Positions 7,006-14,280 of a DNA stretch of 15,736 nucleotides are shown piece by piece. This DNA is from an uncultured Eubacteriales bacterium (lineage in GTDB: Bacteria > Bacillota > Clostridia > Oscillospirales > CAG-272), in the NCBI GenBank assembly GCA_900321265.1, contig ONVJ01000021.1, positions 1-15,736 on the forward strand. The letters are read 5' to 3'. The position numbers were made by a program, and so were the translations under genes. The number at the start of each line of letters is the position of its first letter. Within the stretch, counting starts at the first letter, position 1. Under the pieces are notes generated by a model, which saw only the letters and a list, made by a program, of their open reading frames with translations, had not been told where the DNA came from and ran no database searches.

Positions 7006-7902
7006 ATGGGAGAGAAGATCGCTGCTCTCTGGGAAAGCTTTGCAGCTCTCTGCGACAAATACATTTTCAGCGTACTCAAGGATATCACATTCATCGACGT
7101 CATAGATATCCTGCTTCTTTCGCTGATCATTTTTTACGCATACCGCTTCATAAAAGAAAGAAGAGCCGCCAAGCTTGCGATCGGACTGCTGCTTCTGTCG
7201 CTGATATTCTTTATCAGCAGCATAACCAACATGAGGACGATCAGGTATATCCTCCAGACCTTTTACCAGGTCGGATTCCTTGCCATCATCGTTATCTTTC
7301 AGGCCGACCTCAGGGCGGCTCTCGAAAAGGTTGGAAACACGCCGATGCTGGGCCTGAAAAGTCTTTCGAACGTCGATTACGTAAAACAGATCGACATAGC
7401 CGAAAAGCTCAGCGAGACGGCCGAGGGCCTCTCGCTGACAAGGACGGGGGCGCTGATAATAATCGAGCGCAACACAAAGCTCGGCGATTATCTTTCGCAG
7501 GGAGTTATCATAAACGCCGACCTCGAGCCGCTCATGCTCCGCAACATCTTTTTCAACAAGGCGCCGCTCCATGACGGAGCGGTGATAATCCGTGACGGAA
7601 GGATATACGCCGCCGGATGCTTCCTGCCGCTGTCCCAGATCGACGTCGGGAAGGAGATCGGGACCAGGCACCGCGCGGCGATAGGCCTCTCGGAGGTCAG
7701 CGACGCGGCGGTCATTGTCGTCTCGGAAGAGACCGGGATCATATCGCTGGCTATCGGAGGCACCCTCGAGAGGAATTTTGACCGCAGTTCTCTCAAGCAG
7801 AGGCTGATCAAGGTCCTGGTGCCCTCCGAACAGATCCAGAACGGGCGTCAGGGACACAGGAACAGAAAAGGCGAATCCGGAAGAAAGGAGACCGACAAAT
7901 GA
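7006..7902 (+). CDS. cdaA: Diadenylate cyclase CdaA (c-di-AMP synthase)
   Basis: CdaA condenses two ATP into cyclic di-AMP, which controls potassium and osmolyte transport and wall homeostasis. The protein (298 residues from this start) has three N-terminal transmembrane helices at about 30-47, 56-73 and 79-98, then the cytoplasmic DAC domain. The catalytic motifs are intact: DGA at 190-192 within PLHDGAVI, and RHR at 221-223 within GTRHRAAIG. I chose the ATG at 7006 because AAAGGA (6991-6996) lies nine bases upstream. The in-frame ATG at 6988 has its only purine-rich sequence directly against it. A strong promoter lies at 6864-6892, and the stop overlaps the cdaR start by 4 nt. This is the usual CdaA of Bacillota, normally paired with its regulator CdaR. 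Confidence 0.95.
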   Translation: MGEKIAALWESFAALCDKYIFSVLKDITFIDVIDILLLSLIIFYAYRFIKERRAAKLAIGLLLLSLIFFISSITNMRTIRYILQTFYQVGFLAIIVIFQADLRAALEKVGNTPMLGLKSLSNVDYVKQIDIAEKLSETAEGLSLTRTGALIIIERNTKLGDYLSQGVIINADLEPLMLRNIFFNKAPLHDGAVIIRDGRIYAAGCFLPLSQIDVGKEIGTRHRAAIGLSEVSDAAVIVVSEETGIISLAIGGTLERNFDRSSLKQRLIKVLVPSEQIQNGRQGHRNRKGESGRKETDK

Positions 7903-9071
7903 AGGACGGAAACTCCGGAATGACCGGAAAGGCCGGGAACCCGGCCGGGTCTGGAGCCGCGGGCTTTTTCAGAAGGATATTCAGAAAAGACAGGCTCATG
8001 CTTCTTCCGAGGCTTATCTGCCTCTTCTTCGCTCTCGTCTTCTGGATCTATGTCGTAAACGTGACCTCGACGAATTCAGAAAAGACCTTCACGCAGATCC
8101 CGATAAAGGTGGAGGGCGCCGAAGCCCTCGGATCTGGCAGCGGCTTCGCGATCTACGATCAGTCCGAGAGCAAGGTGAGCGTGACCGTCAGCGGCAAGCG
8201 CCAGGATCTGCTTGACATAAGCGAATCGGGCTTCTACGCATATATCGACGTCAGCGGGATCACCGAGGGCGGAAAGCACACCATCCCGGTGAAGCTGAGC
8301 ATACCCGAGACGGTATCCCTCGTTTCCTCGTCGCCCTCTTCGATAGTGATCTACGCCGACGAGAACACCTCTAAGACGGTGCCGGTCAAGGTCGAAATGT
8401 CCTCATATTCCATGTCGGACAAATATGCCTTCGACGAGATCAGACCGGCGATCAACACCGTTACCGTCAGCGGTCCCGCCGCGCTCCTGTCGAGGATCGC
8501 CGCGGCGAGGGCGGAGCTCAATCTCGATTCCGCCTGGGTGACGTCGGGATTCGTCCACAATTCGCCGCTCTCCTTCGTCGACTCGGCGGGACTTCCGGTC
8601 GACAGCGGATATATTTCCTGCGATGTTTCGAGTGTCGACGTCGCGGTATCGGTGACGCTGAGCAACGATGTCCGGCTGACATATACCCTCGAGACCGGCT
8701 TCGATCAGGCGCGGATCGCCTCCGTGAGGATCGAGCCGTCGGTACTGAAGGTCTCGGGCGCGCCCGAAAAGGTATCGCAGCTTTCTAAGCTGAACGTCAT
8801 CACGGTCGGCGAATCGACACCGGCGCTTACCGTCATAACTGCCGACGGGATCGCGGCGCTGCTTCCCGACGGTGTTGAGCCTCTCGGCTTTGAAGGTGAA
8901 ATAAAGGTCTATGTCGAGCTCCTGCCCGAGACGACCTCCGCGCCTCCCGAGACAAGCTCTCCCGAAGTCACGACGTCCGCGGAGGAGTCTTCATCTCCCG
9001 ACGTCACCGGAGGGGAAACGTCGCAGTTCCCGGAGGATATAACCTATCCTGCCGTGACCGCCGCCCCCTGA
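7899..9071 (+). CDS. cdaR: CdaR, YbbR-domain regulator of CdaA
   Basis: CdaR is a membrane-anchored extracytoplasmic protein that binds CdaA and modulates c-di-AMP synthesis. This 390-residue copy has a short basic N-terminus and one transmembrane segment at about 34-55 (LICLFFALVFWIYVVNVTS, typical of the family). Several YbbR-like beta repeats follow from about residue 60 to 340, recognisable by recurring IPVK-, TVSG- and VDVAV-like strands. A 49-residue tail rich in Ser, Thr, Pro and Glu (342-390) extends past the repeats. An AAAGGAG site (7884-7890) lies 8 nt before the ATG, which overlaps the cdaA stop (ATGA). The next gene is not glmM, the usual third member of this operon, but an RseC-like gene 5 nt downstream. 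Confidence 0.92.
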   Translation: MKDGNSGMTGKAGNPAGSGAAGFFRRIFRKDRLMLLPRLICLFFALVFWIYVVNVTSTNSEKTFTQIPIKVEGAEALGSGSGFAIYDQSESKVSVTVSGKRQDLLDISESGFYAYIDVSGITEGGKHTIPVKLSIPETVSLVSSSPSSIVIYADENTSKTVPVKVEMSSYSMSDKYAFDEIRPAINTVTVSGPAALLSRIAAARAELNLDSAWVTSGFVHNSPLSFVDSAGLPVDSGYISCDVSSVDVAVSVTLSNDVRLTYTLETGFDQARIASVRIEPSVLKVSGAPEKVSQLSKLNVITVGESTPALTVITADGIAALLPDGVEPLGFEGEIKVYVELLPETTSAPPETSSPEVTTSAEESSSPDVTGGETSQFPEDITYPAVTAAP

Positions 9072-9076
9072 AGGCG

Positions 9077-9547
9077 ATGACGGGTAAAGCGAGGGTGCTG
9101 TCGGTATCCCCCGACGGCAGGACGGCGGTGGTCGAAACCGAGAGGAAATCGGCCTGCGAGGGCTGCCATAAAGGTTCCGAAGGCTGCACGGCCTGTTCGC
9201 TGCTCGGACCCGACCGCAAGATCTCCTGCACCGCGCTGAATCAGGCTGGAGCGGCGGCCGGCGATACCGTGACGCTGACGAGCGCGACGGGACGGATGCT
9301 CCTCTATGCCGCGGCGGTCTTCATCATGCCGATCGCCGCAGGGATCGCGGCCTATTATATTTCGTCCGCGCTCGGCGCGGGAGAAGCCGTCCGCGGAGCG
9401 GCGGCAGCGGCCGCCTTCATCCTCGTCTTTGCCGCGGCGGGGATCTACTCGGCAGTCAGATCGAAGAAGACGCCCGACGTCGTGATATCTGCGGTGCTAA
9501 AGAGGGCGTCGGACGCGGAGGATACCGGCCGCGGCAGCGGCGGATAG
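9077..9547 (+). CDS. RseC/MucC-like membrane protein
   Basis: This 156-residue protein matches the SoxR-reducing-system RseC family in layout. A small N-terminal beta domain carries four cysteines (Cys27, Cys30, Cys37, Cys40), followed by a pair of transmembrane helices at about 74-97 and 106-126 and a short basic C-terminal tail. In proteobacteria RseC belongs to the Rnf/Rsx-linked SoxR reduction system. In Clostridia the family is common but its role is not established; the cysteines could bind metal or take part in redox chemistry. It starts 5 nt after cdaR, so it is probably co-transcribed with cdaA and cdaR. The purine-rich GAAGG lies very near the ATG, which makes this a weak start. Gly- and Ala-rich stretches in the second half are normal for membrane helices in GC-rich genomes. 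Confidence 0.8.
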   Translation: MTGKARVLSVSPDGRTAVVETERKSACEGCHKGSEGCTACSLLGPDRKISCTALNQAGAAAGDTVTLTSATGRMLLYAAAVFIMPIAAGIAAYYISSALGAGEAVRGAAAAAAFILVFAAAGIYSAVRSKKTPDVVISAVLKRASDAEDTGRGSGG

Positions 9548-9602
9548 GGCGAAATCCGCCCGACTTCCGGGATACGCGCGGTTTTGCTGAATTGAAATTC
9601 TT

Positions 9603-9624
9603 TAAAAACGGGAGGTTTTTTTCA
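9603..9624 (+). terminator. Small A/T-tract hairpin after the RseC-like gene
   Basis: AAAAAC and GTTTTTTT flank the loop GGGAG, and CAG follows. The hairpin is short but repeats the core of the hairpins at 2302-2345 and 6790-6845. It probably helps end the cdaA-cdaR-rseC transcript. Confidence 0.45.
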
Positions 9625-9661
9625 GACTTTTTCAGGGGCTGCTCCGAAGAGGCGGGGCGCG

Positions 9662-9696
9662 GCGGACAGCGTCCGCAAACTGTTTTTGAGTTTTTA
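9662..9696 (+). terminator. GC hairpin followed by T-runs, upstream of recJ
   Basis: GCGGAC and GTCCGC form a perfect 6-bp stem with loop AGC (9662-9676), and two T5 runs follow after a short spacer. The spacer between stem and T-run makes it a moderate terminator candidate. I find no convincing sigma-A promoter between it and recJ. Confidence 0.5.
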
Positions 9697-9740
9697 AGAT
9701 TATTATTGAACGAAAATATTTGAAGAATGAGAGATTTAAC

Positions 9741-12017
9741 ATGAGTGAAAGAGTAAGCGGTTCATTTAAGAAGAAAAAATGGATTTTGAGAAACGGATCA
9801 GAAGCGCCGTCACGTACGGCGGGAGCGGAAAAAAGCATCGCGGAGACGGTTGGAAGTCTCTGCCCGGGGATCGATCCCGTCTGCGCCGGGATAATCTTTG
9901 ACAGGTGCGGAGGCGATCCCGAAAGGATCGGAAGATTTATCCGCAGGGACTATCTTGACGGAAGAGACCCGTTCGGTCTGAAGGATATGGACAGGGCGGT
10001 AGCAAGGCTTGAAAAGGCCATCTCGGGACGCGAGACCTGCGCGATATTCGGCGACTACGACGTCGACGGGGTAACGTCGGTCAGCGTTCTCTACCTCTAC
10101 CTCAGGTCAAGAGGAATGAGGGTCGGCTATTTTATCCCGACCAGGGCCGACGGCTACGGAATGACGCGCGAGGCGATCGATCTGCTCGCATCGAGGGGAG
10201 TCACCCTCATCGTGACGGTGGACACCGGCATCACCGCCGACGAGGAGATCGCCTACGCCGCTTCGGTCGGTATAGATACGGTGGTGACCGATCACCACGA
10301 ATGCCGCCCCGACCTCCCCGAGGCGGTGGCGGTCGTCAACCCGCACCGCCCCGACGACGGCTATCCCTTCAAGGAGCTTGCCGGAGTCGGCGTCGCCTAC
10401 AAGCTGGTGACCGCGATGGAGATATCGAGGGCGGTCGCAGCGGGAGGAGATCCCGGAGCCGCCGCGGAAGCGGTAACCGACAGATACTGCGACCTGGTCG
10501 CGATCGGGACGGTCGCCGACGTTATGCCGATCGTCGACGAAAACCGGATGATCACCCACCGCGGTATCGAAAAACTGAAAAAGGACAAAAGACGCGGCAT
10601 CGCGGCTCTCATCGAGGCTTCCCAGCGGGGAAGCGTACAGCGCGAGATGACCGCTTCATTCATAAGCTTTACCCTGGCCCCGAGGCTGAACGCCGCCGGC
10701 CGCATGGGCAACGCCGGCAGATCGGTGGAGCTGCTGCTGGCCGAGGACGAGCTCGAAGCCCGCGAAATGGCGATAAAGCTCTGCGAGATTAACCGCATGC
10801 GCCAGATAGAGGAGAACCGCATCGTCGAGGAGGCAATAGAAAAGCTGACCTCCGACCCGTCGTATTTTGACGACAGGGTGATCGTTCTCGCCGACGACAG
10901 CTGGCAGCAGGGCGTTATAGGGATCGTTGCCTCAAGGATATCCGAGAAAGAGGGGAAGCCCACCGCCCTCATTACCTTCGAGGGGATGATGACCCCCGGC
11001 ATGCCCTCCCCGTCAGACGTCGGAAAGGGTTCGGGAAGAAGCGTCAAGGGGATGAATCTTGTCGCCGCCCTGGCGTCCTGCGAGGACATACTCGTCAGAT
11101 ACGGGGGCCACGAGCAGGCGGCGGGACTCTCTGTCACCCGCGGGAACCTGCCCGAGCTCAGAAGGCGGATAAACGAATACGCCGCGGAACAGTTCTCGGG
11201 AGTCGATTCCACCGTCACCCTCGAGGCCGACGCCGAGCTCCGCGCCTCAGACATCACCGTCGCTCTCGCTTCGGATATCAACAGATATCTCGAGCCCTGC
11301 AGTTCGGGGAATCCCCTGCCGGTCTTCATCCTCCGCGACGCCGTGGTGCAGTCGGTGAGGCAGTTCTCGGGCGGAAAGCACACCAAGATAACCGTTCAGA
11401 GCGACGGAAGAAGATTCACCGCGATCTTCTACGGCCGCTCGGAGGCCGACGTCGATTTCGATCCCGGCGACTGCGTCGATCTGCTCTTCAGTCTGAATAT
11501 CAACAACTACGCCGGAGAGACGACGGTCCAGCTTATCCTTTCGGATATCCGCTATTCCGGGGCCGTCTACCGCAAGAGGCTCGCCGACCGCGCGAGAGTC
11601 AGGGATATCCTGAAGGGCGGCAGCTTCACGGCGTCCGAGATGTTCCTTCCCGGCCGCGAGGATTTCGTAAATCTCTACGGGATCATCAACGATATGATCA
11701 AGGGCGGCCGCGACGCCTTCAGCGACAGGTACATCATGAAGATAATCCGCTCAAGACTGAGCGGCGATGACTACATAAACTATGTAAAATACAAGCTGCT
11801 TCTCGCGATATTCGCCGAGCTCGACATCTTCAGGATCAGGCAGGACTGCTGCGTCCCCGACGAGGATTCGTCCGAATGGTGTCTGCCCGAGGATTTCGTC
11901 TCGGTAGAGAAGGTCTACCACAACCGCAAGATCAATCTCGAGTCTTCCGGGATCCTCGGAAGGATACGCCGTCAGTGCGACGACGGAAACTTCAGCAGGA
12001 CGTCGGGAGGAAACTGA
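9741..12017 (+). CDS. recJ: Single-stranded-DNA-specific 5'-3' exonuclease RecJ
   Basis: RecJ degrades single-stranded DNA in recombination, mismatch and base-excision repair. The 758-residue protein (from this start) has the DHH phosphoesterase motifs: DYDVDG with Asp105, Asp107 and Asp109, DTGIT starting at Asp161, and DHH at 184-186. The DHHA1 part includes GGHEQAAG (Gly455, Gly456, His457). An OB-like region follows, then a C-terminal domain of roughly 200 residues. This is the long form seen in Bacillota such as B. subtilis (about 780 residues), not the shorter E. coli form. The ATG at 9741 has GAGAGA about 7 nt upstream. An upstream in-frame TTG at 9720 has no better site. The gene precedes rel, as in many Bacillota, but apt, often found between them, is absent. 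Confidence 0.95.
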   Translation: MSERVSGSFKKKKWILRNGSEAPSRTAGAEKSIAETVGSLCPGIDPVCAGIIFDRCGGDPERIGRFIRRDYLDGRDPFGLKDMDRAVARLEKAISGRETCAIFGDYDVDGVTSVSVLYLYLRSRGMRVGYFIPTRADGYGMTREAIDLLASRGVTLIVTVDTGITADEEIAYAASVGIDTVVTDHHECRPDLPEAVAVVNPHRPDDGYPFKELAGVGVAYKLVTAMEISRAVAAGGDPGAAAEAVTDRYCDLVAIGTVADVMPIVDENRMITHRGIEKLKKDKRRGIAALIEASQRGSVQREMTASFISFTLAPRLNAAGRMGNAGRSVELLLAEDELEAREMAIKLCEINRMRQIEENRIVEEAIEKLTSDPSYFDDRVIVLADDSWQQGVIGIVASRISEKEGKPTALITFEGMMTPGMPSPSDVGKGSGRSVKGMNLVAALASCEDILVRYGGHEQAAGLSVTRGNLPELRRRINEYAAEQFSGVDSTVTLEADAELRASDITVALASDINRYLEPCSSGNPLPVFILRDAVVQSVRQFSGGKHTKITVQSDGRRFTAIFYGRSEADVDFDPGDCVDLLFSLNINNYAGETTVQLILSDIRYSGAVYRKRLADRARVRDILKGGSFTASEMFLPGREDFVNLYGIINDMIKGGRDAFSDRYIMKIIRSRLSGDDYINYVKYKLLLAIFAELDIFRIRQDCCVPDEDSSEWCLPEDFVSVEKVYHNRKINLESSGILGRIRRQCDDGNFSRTSGGN

Positions 12018-12066
12018 TCCGCGGCGCCGTATTTCAGGGAAAGGAGGCTGCCTTCAAGGGCTGACA

Positions 12067-14280
12067 ATGGCAGAAAACAAGATAGAGATCACGCCCGAAA
12101 GGCTGCTTTCGGTCCTTGAGACCGCACAGGGCGGGTACAATCTGGAAAAGATCAAACAGGCATACGAATATGCCGCGAAGCTTCACGAAGGGCAGTTCCG
12201 GGACAGCGGAGAACCCTACATCTCTCATCCCCTCGCGGTCGCCGAGATAGTTGCCGGGCTTCACCTCGACACCGATTCGATCTGCGCCGCACTGCTTCAC
12301 GACACCGTTGAGGACTGCGCCGACCGGACGAATCTCGCCGAGATCGAGAAAAAGTTCGGGCCCAGCGTCGCGATGCTCGTCGACGGGCTGACGAAGACGG
12401 TCGTGCTCTCGGTCGACGACAAGGAAGAGGCTCACATCGAGAACCTCAGGAAGATGCTACTCGCGATGTCGAAGGACATCAGGGTCATCTTCATCAAGCT
12501 CTGCGACAGGCTCCACAACATGAGGACGCTCGACGCCAAGCCGGAGGACAAGCAGCGCCTGGTCTCTCTCGAGACGATGCAGGTCTACGCCCCCCTCGCA
12601 CACCGGCTCGGTATGCAGAAGGTGAAGCAGGAGCTCGAAAACCTCGGCCTCTACTATCTCGATCCCATCGGATACGCCGAGGTCAGGGAGGATATCGAGA
12701 AGAAATACGGCAGTCACCGCGGATTTATCGAGAGGGTAAGGGAGCAGGTCGCCGAGAGCCTCAGGAGCAACAACATCGAATTCACGCTCGAGGGCAGGAT
12801 CAAATCGGTATACAGCATATACCGGAAGATGTATACCCAGAACAAGTCCTTCGACGAGATATATGACTTCTACGCCCTCAGGATAATCGTGGGGACAGAG
12901 CTCGAATGCTATACCGCACTCGGCATCATACACGAGATGTTCAGGTCGCTTCCCGGAAGATTCAAGGACTATATCTCGACGCCGAAGCCCAACATGTACA
13001 GATCCCTGCACACCACCGTCATAGGCCGCGACGGGATACCCTTCGAGGTCCAGATCAGGACGCGGGAGATGCACGAGATCGCCGAGTACGGCGTCGCGGC
13101 GCACTGGAAATACAAGACGGGCGAGACCGCCGACGACAGCGCCGACAAGAAGCTCGAATGGGTCGCGAGACTGGTCGAGACAGAGGACGCCACGAGAGAT
13201 CCCGACGAGTTCCTGTCGGCGATCAAGGCGGACATCTTCCACGACGAGACCTATGTCTTCACCCCGAAGGGCGACGTCATCGCCCTGCCTTACGGAGCCA
13301 CCGTTATCGATTTCGCATACTCGATCCATACCGCGGTCGGAAACCGGATGGTCGGGGCGAAGATCAACGGGATGATAGTCCCGATCGACCGGGTGCCACA
13401 GAACGGGGAGATCGTCGAGATAATTACCTCGTCGGCCTCGAAGGGGCCGAGCCGCGACTGGCTCAACATCGTAAAGACCAGCGAGGCGCGCAGCAAGATC
13501 CGCGCCTGGTTCAGAAAAGAGAAGAGGGCAGAGAACATAACCGTCGGCCGTGCCGCGGTCGAAGCCGAGCTGAAGAAGGCCGGCCGCCCCTTTACCGAGG
13601 CGCAGTTCATGTCGGTCTGCGAGGCTGTCGCCTCGAGGAACGGCTTTTCGGGTGCCGAGGACATGTTCAACACCCTCGGATACGGCGGCATGCCGCTCAC
13701 GAAACTGGCCGCGAAGCTCAGAGACGAGTTCGACCGGACTGTCAAGGCCGTCGAGCCGCCACCCGAGCCCGAACCGGTGCCGGTCATCAGCCGTCCGAAG
13801 AACATAAACAGCGGAAGCGGCGTGAAGATCGACGGTCAGTCGGGCTGCACGGTGAAATTCGCGAAATGCTGCAATCCGCTGCCCGGGGATCCGATCGTGG
13901 GCTTCGTCACGAAGGGATACGGAGTGTCGATCCACAAGACCGACTGTCCCAACGTGATTGAAGGCATGTCGGATCCGTCGAGGGCCGGCCGCTGGCTTAA
14001 GGCGACCTGGGAGGAGCGGCCGCAAAACGCCCTGCCGGAGGTATACGAGGCGCTCATGCACATCACCGCAGAAGCCTCGCTGACGGTCATGGCCGTCGTC
14101 ACCCGGGCGCTTGCCGAGATGAAGGTGTCGGTCCTGTCCTTCAACTCACAGAAGGGGCAGGGAGACAGTCAGGTGATCGATGTCAAGATCGCCTGCAAGA
14201 GCATCGATCATTTCAACTCGATCGTCTCAAGGATGAAATCCCTCAGAGAAGTGGTCTCTGTTTCGAGAGGATTCTTATGA
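12067..14280 (+). CDS. relA: Bifunctional (p)ppGpp synthetase/hydrolase Rel (RelA/SpoT family)
   Basis: Rel makes and degrades the stringent-response alarmone (p)ppGpp in response to stalled ribosomes. The 737-residue protein has the full long-RSH layout. The HD hydrolase domain keeps its metal ligands (His54, His78-Asp79, Asp147). The synthetase domain carries RFKD at 298-301, the basic version typical of bifunctional Rel rather than the acidic EFDD of RelA-only synthetases, and EVQIRT before EYGVAAHWKYK. A TGS domain lies at about 395-455. A cysteine-rich zinc-finger segment follows with Cys594, Cys601-Cys602, His623 and Cys627, and a C-terminal ACT domain spans about 660-737. The start has AAGGG 6 nt upstream and a second AAGGAGG at 12041. 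The gene follows recJ by 49 nt, and its stop overlaps the hemZ start. Confidence 0.96.
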   Translation: MAENKIEITPERLLSVLETAQGGYNLEKIKQAYEYAAKLHEGQFRDSGEPYISHPLAVAEIVAGLHLDTDSICAALLHDTVEDCADRTNLAEIEKKFGPSVAMLVDGLTKTVVLSVDDKEEAHIENLRKMLLAMSKDIRVIFIKLCDRLHNMRTLDAKPEDKQRLVSLETMQVYAPLAHRLGMQKVKQELENLGLYYLDPIGYAEVREDIEKKYGSHRGFIERVREQVAESLRSNNIEFTLEGRIKSVYSIYRKMYTQNKSFDEIYDFYALRIIVGTELECYTALGIIHEMFRSLPGRFKDYISTPKPNMYRSLHTTVIGRDGIPFEVQIRTREMHEIAEYGVAAHWKYKTGETADDSADKKLEWVARLVETEDATRDPDEFLSAIKADIFHDETYVFTPKGDVIALPYGATVIDFAYSIHTAVGNRMVGAKINGMIVPIDRVPQNGEIVEIITSSASKGPSRDWLNIVKTSEARSKIRAWFRKEKRAENITVGRAAVEAELKKAGRPFTEAQFMSVCEAVASRNGFSGAEDMFNTLGYGGMPLTKLAAKLRDEFDRTVKAVEPPPEPEPVPVISRPKNINSGSGVKIDGQSGCTVKFAKCCNPLPGDPIVGFVTKGYGVSIHKTDCPNVIEGMSDPSRAGRWLKATWEERPQNALPEVYEALMHITAEASLTVMAVVTRALAEMKVSVLSFNSQKGQGDSQVIDVKIACKSIDHFNSIVSRMKSLREVVSVSRGFL

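Noticed and set aside
6892..7857. Minus-strand open frame (321 codons) opposite cdaA
   Set aside because: It covers cdaA and its promoter in the reverse direction and has no recognisable domain.
8922..8940. LPETT in the CdaR tail as a sortase signal
   Set aside because: There is no LPxTG glycine and no following hydrophobic segment or basic end.
9697..9740. Promoter directly ahead of recJ
   Set aside because: AT-rich hexamers such as TATTAT and TTGAAC occur, but no pair has a spacing of 16-18 bp with acceptable matches.
10397..11386. Minus-strand open frame opposite recJ
   Set aside because: It is Ser/Ala/Arg-rich, without motifs, and sits within the DHH and DHHA1 coding region of recJ.
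12457..14061. Long minus-strand open frame (534 codons) opposite rel
   Set aside because: It lies wholly inside the well-supported rel gene and its translation shows no recognisable family. It follows from the codon pattern of a GC-rich gene read in reverse.
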